Shown here one piece after another: positions 8,981 to 16,604 of a DNA stretch of 64,000 nt. The notes under the pieces are model-generated. The model searched no databases, was not told where the DNA came from, and saw only the letters and a program-made list of their open reading frames with translations. The translations under genes were made by a program, and so were the position numbers. The stretch is from Flavobacteriales bacterium (GTDB lineage Bacteria > Bacteroidota > Bacteroidia > Flavobacteriales_F > PHOS-HE28), in NCBI GenBank assembly GCA_016710015.1, contig JADJLR010000003.1, forward strand, positions 496,001-560,000, given 5' to 3'. Position 1 is the stretch's first letter, and the number at the start of each line of letters is the position of its first letter.

Positions 8981-9140
8981 CCCTGAGCACAGAGGCTTTT
9001 CGAGCATGGCTTTAGTGAGTCACCGGAATCCTCCATCGTCGGGTTCCGGCATAACCAAAACAATGGGCTTGTTGTCCGGTCTAGGGCCTCCCGCGTAGCA
9101 CTGCTGTCCTTGCGGGGTTTCACTGCGCTCAACTTATCGG

Positions 9141-9200
9141 CATGCCCGTTCAAAACGAAACCCGCCAGGGGGCGGGTTTCGTTGTTGTCCGACCAGGGCT
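9141..9200. repeat. direct repeat copy 1: hairpin plus tRNA-Gln 3' end
   Basis: Sixty bases identical to 9242-9301. The unit includes the hairpin at 9156-9181 and the last 14 or so bases of tRNA-Gln (minus strand). Here the rest of the tRNA is missing and is replaced by a short sequence with the inverted repeat TCCCGCA...TGCGGGA (9201-9229). A third, degenerate version can be traced at about 9069-9140. Confidence 0.8.
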
Positions 9201-9241
9201 TCCCGCATCGGACTACCGTCCCTGCGGGATGAACTTCTCGC

Positions 9242-9301
9242 CATGCCCGTTCAAAACGAAACCCGCCAGGGGGCGGGTTTCGTTGTTGTCCGACCAGGGC
9301 T
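9242..9301. repeat. direct repeat copy 2, joined to intact tRNA-Gln
   Basis: Sixty bases identical to 9141-9200, offset by 101 bp. This copy continues into the full tRNA-Gln gene. The 8981-9285 interval otherwise contains no credible gene. Confidence 0.8.
9257..9282 (-). terminator. terminator of tRNA-Gln
   Basis: Perfect 11-bp GC-rich stem (CGAAACCCGCC and GGCGGGTTTCG) with a 4-base loop, beginning 4 bases after the tRNA 3' end and followed on the minus strand by TTTTG. An identical hairpin lies at 9156-9181 in the duplicated unit. Confidence 0.75.
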
Positions 9302-9358
9302 CGAACCTGGACTCTTCTGAACCAAAATCAGACGTGTTGCCAGTTACACCATCGGACA
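9286..9358 (-). tRNA. tRNA-Gln (anticodon TTG)
   Basis: Minus-strand cloverleaf of 73 nt. The acceptor stem pairs TGTCCGA with TCGGACA and the discriminator is A. The anticodon arm is TCTGA-TTTTGGT-TCAGA with anticodon TTG. The T arm carries GGTTCGAGCC. CCA is not encoded. Immediately downstream is the terminator hairpin; upstream is a strong match to a Bacteroidota promoter. Confidence 0.96.
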
Positions 9359-9387
9359 ATACCGCTTTGGCTGGCACCAAAGCGCGG

Positions 9388-9419
9388 CAAAAGTAAACGA
9401 TCAGAGGGTGCCTCCCAAA
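9388..9419 (-). promoter_or_regulatory. tRNA-Gln promoter (-33 and -7 boxes)
   Basis: On the minus strand TTTG (9416-9419) is followed after 20 bases by TACTTTTG (9388-9395), matching the Bacteroidota pattern TTTG-N(about 19)-TAnnTTTG. The -7 box lies 30 bases before the mature tRNA 5' end. Confidence 0.65.
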
Positions 9420-9518
9420 CATGGAATGTGCCGGGGCCGGGAGTTTCGGTATTTTCGCGTCCGTTCTTACAGCCTTTCGGCTGAAGCTGTGGCCCTTACC
9501 GTATCCGAATTGCACCGC

Positions 9519-9881
9519 ATGGACTATAAGAAGCTGAACATCATCACTGGTTGGTTGGTGTTCTTGGTCGCCTCCTGGACGTATATCGCCACCATCGAAC
9601 CCACGAGTAGCTTCTGGGATTGCGGGGAATTCATTGCCACGGCCTACAAGTTGGAGGTCGGCCATCCGCCCGGCGCTCCGTTGTTCATGATCCTGGCCCG
9701 GGTGGCCAGTTCTTTCGTAAGTACGGAGAACGTGCCGATGGCCGTGAACGTGTTGAGTGCCTTGGCCAGCGCCTTCACCATCCTCTTCTTGTTCTGGAGC
9801 ATCACGCACATGGCCCACAAAGTTGGCTACGCGAGACAACACCGCGCTCACGACCGGCAGCATCATCGCAGTTCTCGGTAG
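9519..9881 (+). pseudogene. N-terminal piece of a frameshifted DUF2723 protein
   Basis: Begins MDYKKLNIITGWLVFLVASW with a first transmembrane helix and the family motif SFWDCGEFIATAYKLEVGHP followed by PPGAPLFMILAR. It stays on family to about base 9825 (FWSITHMAHKVGY) and then runs into an out-of-frame tail ending at 9881. The continuation is in the +1 frame of the next entry. The start at 9519 is preferred over 9408, whose extra residues are not family-like. One base gained, or two lost, near 9820-9835 explains the break; a sequencing or assembly error cannot be excluded. Confidence 0.8.
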
Positions 9882-12873
9882 CGGGGTGGTCGGTGCCTTG
9901 GCCTATACCTGGAGCGACAGTTTCTGGTTCAGTGCGGTAGAAGGTGAGGTGTATGCACTCTCCAGCTTCTTCACTGCCATCGTGTTCTGGGCGATCCTCA
10001 AGTGGGAAAGCGAAGCGGAACAACCGCACAGTACCCGCTGGCTCATTCTGATCGCCTACCTCATGGGCTTGAGCATCGGCGTCCACTTGCTGAACCTGCT
10101 TTGCATCCCAGCCATTGCGTTCGTGTACTACTTCAAACGCTATGAGCCTTCGCTGAAGGGAGTGGTGATGACCTTCGTGGTATCGGCGCTGATCCTTGGG
10201 ACCATCCAAGCCATCATCATTCCAGGCCTCGTGAAGATGGCCGGTTCGTTCGAATTGATCTTCGTGAACGACATGGGGCTGCCTTTCAACACCGGCAACC
10301 TGTTCTACACCCTGCTGCTGATCGGGTTGGTGGTGTGGGGCTTGATGTGGACCCAAAAGCAGGGCAAGGTGCTTTGGAATACGGTGCTCCTCGGCGTGAG
10401 CGTGATCTTGGTGGGGTACAGCACCTACGCGATGATCGTGATCCGCAGTACGGCCAATCCGCCCATCGATGAGAACAACCCGGAGAACGTCTTCAACCTA
10501 TTGAGTTACCTGAACCGAGAACAATACGGTGACCGCCCCTTGCTGATGGGTCAATTCTGGGATTCTCCTTACGCCAACGAACGCGAGGATGGGAACCCGG
10601 TGTACACCGCCACCTACCAGATCAAAAAAGGCGATCGAGTGGTCCAGAACGCGTACGACCGTTGGAGCGCACAGCATTTCATAGAGGAGAATCCAGAACA
10701 TACGATCGAGCACGCCTACGTGATCACGGATGCGCGCAAAGGAAGCGAGCCGGTGTACGAGCCCGAGTTCACCATGGTCTTCCCGCGCATGTACAGTTCC
10801 CAGCGCAACCACGTGAACGCGTACAAGGAATGGAGCGATTTCAAGGGCCGCCCCATGCGTACGCTGGATCGAGAAGGCAAACCAACGATCATTTACAAAC
10901 CCACTTTCGGTGAGAACCTGCGCTACTTCTTCAGCTACCAAATGGACTGGATGTACTGGAGGTACTTCATGTGGAATTTCGCAGGTCGCCAGAACGACCT
11001 CCAGGGTCACGGGACCATCTTGGATGGCAATTGGATGTCCGGGATCCCAGCGATCGATGCACAGCGACTCGGGAACCAGGAGCACCTGCCTTCCAGCATG
11101 ACGCTGAATAAGGCATTCAACAAGTTCTATCTACTGCCGATGCTCTTGGGTGTGATCGGTCTGGTGTATCAACTGGTGCGGCACTCGAAGGACTGGACCG
11201 TGGTGATGCTGCTGTTCTTCTTCACCGGAGTAGCGATCGTGATCTATTTGAATCAAACACCCTTCCAGCCGCGTGAACGGGATTATGCCTATGTGGGATC
11301 CTTCTATGCGTTCGCGATCTGGATCGGCCTAGGCGTATTCGCTTTGTTCGATGCAGCGAAGAGCCTCAGCCAAAAAGAACTCGGTACCGTGGTCGGCGCT
11401 GCGTTGGGTCTCGGCATCTTGAAGTACGTGGTGGAGTGGGATGGCGGACATGCGATCTCCTACTCCATTCTGTACATGGGTGTGCTCGGTGGAGCAGCAC
11501 TTGGGCTATTCTACATCTTGGGCAAGGTGATGAAGAACGATACGGTGCATGGCTTGTTGGCCACTGTCATCGGCCTGATCATCCCCGCAGTAATGGTGGC
11601 TGACGGATGGGACGACCATGACCGGAGCACCCGGACACCCGCACGCGACCTTGCGCATGACTACCTAGAGAGCTGCGCCCCGAATGCGATCCTCTTCACC
11701 AATGGCGACAACGACACCTTCCCCCTCTGGTACGCCCAGGAAGTGGAGGGCATCCGCACGGACATCCGCGTGGTGAATCTGAGCTTATTGAATACCGACT
11801 GGTATATCGACCAGATGCGGCGCAAAGCATACGATAGCGACCCGGTCCCCTTCGCCATGGCTCCCGAGAAATACCGCCAAGGCACACGCGATGTGGTGGC
11901 CCTTCTTCCGCAAGGCAAGACCTACCGCGACCTGAAGGACATGATGGCCTTCGTGACGAACGACCGCAACATGCAAGTGCTCTTCCAGCGTGGTGTGAAG
12001 GATGCCTATTTCCCAACGGACCAGTTCAGCATCGCAGCGGATAGTGCGGTTGTTTTCGGTTCAGGGACGTTGGCGGTTGGTGATACGGGCTGGGTACCAC
12101 GCGTGGAATGGAAGATCGATCGGCAGGTGTTGCTGAAGAACCACTTGATGGTACTTGATCTCTTGGCGAACAACAATTGGCAGCGACCCATCTACTTCGC
12201 GGTCACTACTGGACCCGATAGCTACATCAACCTACAGGACCACTTCCAATTGGAGGGGCTGACCTACCGTGTGGTCCCAGCGTTCACACCGAACCGCAAT
12301 CCGAACTTGCAAGGGCGTGTGGCCACGGACATCATGTTCCACAACGTGACGGAGAAATTCCTCTGGGGCAACATGGAGACCGAGGGTGCCATTTACTTGG
12401 ACGAGAACATCCTGCGCATGACCACCAACCTGCGTCTCCAACTTAGCAGCTTGGCCGAAGCATTGATCGACGAAGGGAGGGACGATGATGCCCGAACGAT
12501 CCTGGATCTATCCTTGGAAAAGATGCCTGAGCGCAATGTGCCATTCGATCGGATCCTGTTGCCCACGGTGGAAGCGTACTATGCCATCGGCGACAAGGAC
12601 AAGGCGAACACCCTTTCCGAGCGGTTGTTCACCATCATGGAGGAGAACATGGAATTCTATCTCAGCTTGGACCCTGAATTCGCTAGCCGCGTGCAAGACG
12701 ATATGGCGATCACGCACGCGGTCATGGGTCGATTGGCCACGACTTCTGCACGGGAAGACAATGCCTTTGGCCAGCCGATGAAGGAGCGATTCGATGTGAT
12801 CGAAGAACTCTACCAGGGCAAGTTGATGGAACTGCAGTCCGCCGATAGAAAGACGACGCGTATGCGGTTCTAG
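9757..12873 (+). CDS. DUF2723 (TMEM260-type) membrane protein, main body
   Basis: Real homology starts near 9826 (TRDNTALTTGSIIAVLGSG); the GTG at 9757 is only the first start codon in this frame. With the N-terminal piece the full protein would have about 1118 residues. It has many transmembrane helices, including LAYTWSDSFWFSAVEGEVYA and GDNDTFPLWYAQEVEGIRTD family signatures, and a soluble TPR-like C-terminal part. PF11028 proteins have a GT-C glycosyltransferase fold, and the animal relative TMEM260 is a protein O-mannosyltransferase; a role in protein O-glycosylation of exported proteins is plausible, since Bacteroidota glycosylate many of them (inference). The polysaccharide deacetylase follows 4 bp downstream. 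Confidence 0.85.
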   Translation: MPWPAPSPSSSCSGASRTWPTKLATRDNTALTTGSIIAVLGSGVVGALAYTWSDSFWFSAVEGEVYALSSFFTAIVFWAILKWESEAEQPHSTRWLILIAYLMGLSIGVHLLNLLCIPAIAFVYYFKRYEPSLKGVVMTFVVSALILGTIQAIIIPGLVKMAGSFELIFVNDMGLPFNTGNLFYTLLLIGLVVWGLMWTQKQGKVLWNTVLLGVSVILVGYSTYAMIVIRSTANPPIDENNPENVFNLLSYLNREQYGDRPLLMGQFWDSPYANEREDGNPVYTATYQIKKGDRVVQNAYDRWSAQHFIEENPEHTIEHAYVITDARKGSEPVYEPEFTMVFPRMYSSQRNHVNAYKEWSDFKGRPMRTLDREGKPTIIYKPTFGENLRYFFSYQMDWMYWRYFMWNFAGRQNDLQGHGTILDGNWMSGIPAIDAQRLGNQEHLPSSMTLNKAFNKFYLLPMLLGVIGLVYQLVRHSKDWTVVMLLFFFTGVAIVIYLNQTPFQPRERDYAYVGSFYAFAIWIGLGVFALFDAAKSLSQKELGTVVGAALGLGILKYVVEWDGGHAISYSILYMGVLGGAALGLFYILGKVMKNDTVHGLLATVIGLIIPAVMVADGWDDHDRSTRTPARDLAHDYLESCAPNAILFTNGDNDTFPLWYAQEVEGIRTDIRVVNLSLLNTDWYIDQMRRKAYDSDPVPFAMAPEKYRQGTRDVVALLPQGKTYRDLKDMMAFVTNDRNMQVLFQRGVKDAYFPTDQFSIAADSAVVFGSGTLAVGDTGWVPRVEWKIDRQVLLKNHLMVLDLLANNNWQRPIYFAVTTGPDSYINLQDHFQLEGLTYRVVPAFTPNRNPNLQGRVATDIMFHNVTEKFLWGNMETEGAIYLDENILRMTTNLRLQLSSLAEALIDEGRDDDARTILDLSLEKMPERNVPFDRILLPTVEAYYAIGDKDKANTLSERLFTIMEENMEFYLSLDPEFASRVQDDMAITHAVMGRLATTSAREDNAFGQPMKERFDVIEELYQGKLMELQSADRKTTRMRF

Positions 12874-12877
12874 GGCC

Positions 12878-13504
12878 ATGGTCTCGGTGCGCATACCGTG
12901 GCTGGTGAGCGCCGTGTTCCGCGGGGTGGTGTGGCGTATTCCCACGTCGAATAAGGAACTGTTCCTCACCTTCGATGACGGACCCGTTCCGGAGGTAACC
13001 CCATGGGTCTTGGATGAACTGGCGCGGTACGGTGCCAAGGCGACCTTCTTCTGCATCGGGCAGAATTGTGCCGCGCATCCGGAACTCCTTGAACGGATCC
13101 AGCGCGAAGGGCATACGGTGGGCGATCACACGTGGGATCATCCACGTGGACGGCGAACACCCTTCCGAAGTTATTTGCGCAACACTGTACGCGGAGAGCA
13201 CGCCACGGGATCACGCCTCTTTCGTCCGCCATACGGCAGCTTGACCTGGCAGCAATACCGCGCCCTGCGAAAAAGGTACCAGGTGATCCTATGGGATGTA
13301 TTGAGCGCGGACTATGACCAGCGGATCAGTGGACCGCAATGCTGGGACCGCGTAAAGCGCGGCACAAAGCGCGGATCCATCATCGTCTTCCACGACAGCT
13401 TGAAGGCGGAAAAGAATCTTCGGTACACCCTTCCTCGCGCATTGGAGTACTTCGCCGCCCAAGGATTTCGCTTTCGGGCGTTAGCTACTGATCCACGCGC
13501 GTGA
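12878..13504 (+). CDS. NodB-type polysaccharide deacetylase family protein
   Basis: A 208-residue carbohydrate esterase family 4 protein. Metal-binding and catalytic motifs are present: TFDDGP (residues 31-36), VGDHTWDH with His84 and His88, RPPYG near residue 120, and VFHDS near the end. These remove acetyl groups from peptidoglycan or other N-acetylated glycans. A short hydrophobic N terminus (IPWLVSAVFRGVVW) may act as a membrane anchor; no clear cleavage site is seen. The gene lies 4 bp after the DUF2723 gene and is probably cotranscribed. Its last 20 bases overlap tail to tail with the OmpA-family gene on the other strand. Confidence 0.9.
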   Translation: MVSVRIPWLVSAVFRGVVWRIPTSNKELFLTFDDGPVPEVTPWVLDELARYGAKATFFCIGQNCAAHPELLERIQREGHTVGDHTWDHPRGRRTPFRSYLRNTVRGEHATGSRLFRPPYGSLTWQQYRALRKRYQVILWDVLSADYDQRISGPQCWDRVKRGTKRGSIIVFHDSLKAEKNLRYTLPRALEYFAAQGFRFRALATDPRA

Positions 13505-15677
13505 TCGTGTACTCGACACGGCGATTCTGCGCGTGCTCGGCCTCCGAGCACACCACACCGGGAGCGCAATGGTTCTTCAACCGCGTGGTACCGAAGCCTT
13601 TGCCGACCAGACGTTCACGCTTCACTCCGTTGTTCACCAGAAAGTCCACGATGGCATCGGCTCTGCGTTGATCCAGTGCGACCGCCCCGTCCCCATCGCG
13701 TGCATCGCTATGCACCCCGATCTCCACATGGACCGCAGGGTTCACGTTCAAGCGCTCGGCAAATGCTTCCAATTCGGTCCGCGCAACAGGATCCAGTCTC
13801 ACTTCATCCTTGGCCCAACGCACAAAGCGGAAGGCCGATGGCACACCTAGTTCGATCGGTTCGAAGCTGAGGTCGCGCACATCGTTCAGGATGATCAAGC
13901 CTTCTTTCATCCCGACCGTACTGATCGGGAGACTCATGCTGTAATAGCCCGACTTCTCCAGCAACACCTCGAACTCCTCATTGCTTTGCATACGTATGCT
14001 GAAGTCCCCGCTTTCCTCAGTGGTGAAGGTCTCGGCGAAGAAGCTGCTGGTGTTCACCACGGTCACGGTGACACCAGACACGAAACCCGGACGATCCTTG
14101 TTCCGCACCGTTCCGCGCAACCAGATCCCCGCATTCGGCACCAAGTGGATGTCGCGTGTGATGATCTGTTGTTCCTCGATCCGTTCGGTGCTCATGTGTT
14201 GCTCTCCGGGATAGCGGCCCTTCATCTCCGTGCGCAGGAGATACTCCTTGTTCTTCTCGACCGGGAAGGAGTACTCACCCCGGCTGTCGGTCATCGCCGT
14301 TGCGATCAATGCACCGTCCTTGTCCAACAACTTCACTTCCAGATCGATCAACGGCGAGGCATTCTCATCGTCGATCACAAGCCCGGTCACCAAGTAGCGT
14401 TGCGTAAGGGGCGCGAGCATCTCGAAGGAGTAGATATCATCGTCGCCCTGCCCACCGGGTCGGTTGCTGCTGAAGAAACCGCGCTTCTCCTTGGCATCGA
14501 TGACGAATGCGAAATCGTCCTTGGTCCCATTCACGGGTGCCCCGACATTCATAGGGCTGGAGAATTCATCCGATCCCAAGTACGGTGCGGCGAAAACGTC
14601 CAAGCCTCCCAAACCCGGATGCCCGTTGCTGGAGAAATACAAGGTTCCATTCGCTCCGATGAAGGGGAATACTTCATTGCGCGACGTGTTGATGGAAGAA
14701 CCCAAGTTCTCCGGCTCGCCCCATTGCCCACCGAGATCGCGGCACACATAGAGATCCGTTCCGCCATATCCACCGGGCATATCGCTAACGAAGTAGAGTC
14801 GCTTGCCATCCGGCGAAAGGGCGGGGTGCCCCACGGAGATCTCGCTGTTGTTGTAGAGGAACTGTTCCACGTTGCCCCAGCCCTGGCCTTGGTCGTAGGC
14901 CTTGTAGATCGCCAAGCGAGAGATGCCACTGGAACTGCGCTGCGAACGACCATTGAAATAGCCGTTCCGTGTGAACCAGATCACATCACCGCTTGCACTT
15001 ACCGAAACGGGACCTTCGTGGAACTTCGAATTCACCGCACCTTGCATTAAGGAAGGATCGAGCAGATCACCACCGGGCGTTACCGTGGCCACGTACATGT
15101 CCAAGAAGGGTTGATCGTTCCAAGCCGCACGCCGTTCGATCCCGACCTTCTCATTCCGAGCGGAAGAGAATGCGACACGATCGGTCCCGATCCACGTCGC
15201 GCCAAAATCGGAGACGGGTGAATTGATGGAGACCGGTCGGACAATGAACCGATCCGGATCGGCAGAGAACTTCCGTGCAAAACCGTTGATATTGCTGCGC
15301 CCACCTTCGCCTGTGGTGGCCAAATACCGATCCATCCAATCTTCGGCTTCGGCATACTTCCCGTTCCCCTTCAACGCTTCGGCGTAGTTGTACAGGTCGA
15401 TGGGCTCGCGGTTCAGGAACTTCACCACCATGGCATACCAGCGTTCGGCCTCTTGGCTGTTGCCCAGCTTCATCTGGCTTTCGGCCAAGCGTTTGGTCAC
15501 ATGCTCATTCACCGCGCCGAGTTCGGTGGCGACGGTATAGGAATCGATGGCACGTGCATAGGCCATCTGCTGGAAGTACCGATCCCCCTCGTAGATGTAG
15601 GCATCGGCATTGCCTTGAGCCTGCATTCCAATGCCGAAAAGCACCGCACCGATCAGAAGGATGGATCGTAGCCGCAT
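13485..15677 (-). CDS. PorE-like T9SS accessory protein (TPR, propeller, OmpA)
   Basis: A 730-residue exported protein. In order: signal peptide (MRLRSILLIGAVLFGIGMQAQ), TPR-like helices to about residue 115 (YIYEGDRYFQQMAYARAI), WD40/PD40 propeller repeats (FSSARNEK, LYFVSDMPGGYGGTDLYV, LYFSSNGHPGLGGLDVFA), a carboxypeptidase-regulatory/CNA-B-like beta domain near 430-590, and an OmpA peptidoglycan-binding domain near 615-730 (VHVEIGVHSDARDGDG, DQRRADAIVDFLVNNGV). This is the architecture described for PorE, which ties the T9SS to peptidoglycan. It is the last gene of the adhesin/PorP series, 3 bp after PorP-3. Other OmpA paralogues share the layout, so the PorE assignment is by architecture and context. 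Confidence 0.82.
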   Translation of the reverse strand: MRLRSILLIGAVLFGIGMQAQGNADAYIYEGDRYFQQMAYARAIDSYTVATELGAVNEHVTKRLAESQMKLGNSQEAERWYAMVVKFLNREPIDLYNYAEALKGNGKYAEAEDWMDRYLATTGEGGRSNINGFARKFSADPDRFIVRPVSINSPVSDFGATWIGTDRVAFSSARNEKVGIERRAAWNDQPFLDMYVATVTPGGDLLDPSLMQGAVNSKFHEGPVSVSASGDVIWFTRNGYFNGRSQRSSSGISRLAIYKAYDQGQGWGNVEQFLYNNSEISVGHPALSPDGKRLYFVSDMPGGYGGTDLYVCRDLGGQWGEPENLGSSINTSRNEVFPFIGANGTLYFSSNGHPGLGGLDVFAAPYLGSDEFSSPMNVGAPVNGTKDDFAFVIDAKEKRGFFSSNRPGGQGDDDIYSFEMLAPLTQRYLVTGLVIDDENASPLIDLEVKLLDKDGALIATAMTDSRGEYSFPVEKNKEYLLRTEMKGRYPGEQHMSTERIEEQQIITRDIHLVPNAGIWLRGTVRNKDRPGFVSGVTVTVVNTSSFFAETFTTEESGDFSIRMQSNEEFEVLLEKSGYYSMSLPISTVGMKEGLIILNDVRDLSFEPIELGVPSAFRFVRWAKDEVRLDPVARTELEAFAERLNVNPAVHVEIGVHSDARDGDGAVALDQRRADAIVDFLVNNGVKRERLVGKGFGTTRLKNHCAPGVVCSEAEHAQNRRVEYTITRVDQ

Positions 15678-15680
15678 TAC

Positions 15681-16604
15681 CTAGAAATAGCGGGGTGAAA
15701 TGGTCTTCCCTTTCAAGAAGCGGAAATCATAACTCAACATCACCTCGTGCGTTCCAGCGTTGTAGGCACCGATCCGTGTGGTGGTCAGGTCGAAGGCATA
15801 ACCGACCCGGAACTGATCATTGATCTGGTACTGACCCATGACACCGAAGGCATTCCCAAGTCGGTACATGGCACCGAACCAGATGCGTTCGCGCAGCAGG
15901 AAATTCGCATTCACATCCAATGAGAACGGCGCACCTTCCACGACCCGGAACATGAAGGCCGGCTTGAATTTGATGTCCCGGGAAAGATCCAGGACGTAAC
16001 CGCCCATCAGGAAATAATGTCGGGCTTCGGTGGCGGGCATCAGCACCGTGCCACTGGCGATGTTCAACTCGTTCTTCAATAGTTTCGGAGCCGACGCGCC
16101 GAGGTAATAACGCGGGCTATGCCAGTACAGCCCAAAACCGAAATTCGGTAGCAATTGACCAGCCGTATTCACATTGGAAGGATCCACCTCCACGGTACTC
16201 AACGAAGCAAGGTCGGCCTGGTAGATGCTGAGTCCACCCTTGAGACCGAATGAAAGGCGAGTATCCTCACTGGTTCGTATCCGGTATGCGCAGTCCGCAT
16301 AGGCCGCAGTCTGGTGCGAAGGGCCGATCTTGTCGTTGATCGCGGAAAAACCAAGGGCCAAGTTCTGTGCCTTCAATGGCGAATGGGCCAGTATGGTCTG
16401 TGTAGCGGGTGCCCCCTCAAAGCCGACCCATTGGTGTCTGGAAAGGGCCATCACGGTGAACACATCGGCACTTCCGGCATACGCTGGATTGAATGCCAAC
16501 GTATTGAACATGTATTGGCTGTACAACGGATCCTGCTGGGCGGTTGATCGAAGCGCGAAGCCTACGAGCACGACGAAGAGCGTTATGGATCGCATCGACC
16601 TCAT
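15681..16604 (-). CDS. PorP/SprF family T9SS membrane protein (PorP-3)
   Basis: A 307-residue outer-membrane protein with signal peptide (SITLFVVLVGFALRSTAQ) followed by the family opening QQDPLYSQYMFNTLAFNPAYAGS. It has a beta-barrel pattern to the C terminus and the conserved NAGTHEVMLSYDF near the end. SprF-type proteins are needed for export of the type B cargo encoded next to them and bind type B C-terminal domains (known for SprB/SprF). Its start overlaps the stop of the 2722-residue adhesin by four bases, so it is probably the dedicated partner of that adhesin. Confidence 0.93.
   Translation of the reverse strand: MRSMRSITLFVVLVGFALRSTAQQDPLYSQYMFNTLAFNPAYAGSADVFTVMALSRHQWVGFEGAPATQTILAHSPLKAQNLALGFSAINDKIGPSHQTAAYADCAYRIRTSEDTRLSFGLKGGLSIYQADLASLSTVEVDPSNVNTAGQLLPNFGFGLYWHSPRYYLGASAPKLLKNELNIASGTVLMPATEARHYFLMGGYVLDLSRDIKFKPAFMFRVVEGAPFSLDVNANFLLRERIWFGAMYRLGNAFGVMGQYQINDQFRVGYAFDLTTTRIGAYNAGTHEVMLSYDFRFLKGKTISPRYF

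Noticed and set aside
8426..9007. N-terminal extension of the YjgN-like frame
   Set aside because: It lies antisense to guaD, whose catalytic motifs are intact, and family similarity begins only at 8425.
9069..9358. Prophage or integrative element at tRNA-Gln
   Set aside because: The direct repeat of the tRNA end would fit an att site, but there is no integrase or mobile gene in the window, so only the repeat is reported.
13986..15050. 354-codon plus-strand frame inside the PorE-like gene
   Set aside because: Antisense to a well-supported TPR-propeller-OmpA protein. Histidine- and arginine-rich translation without domains.
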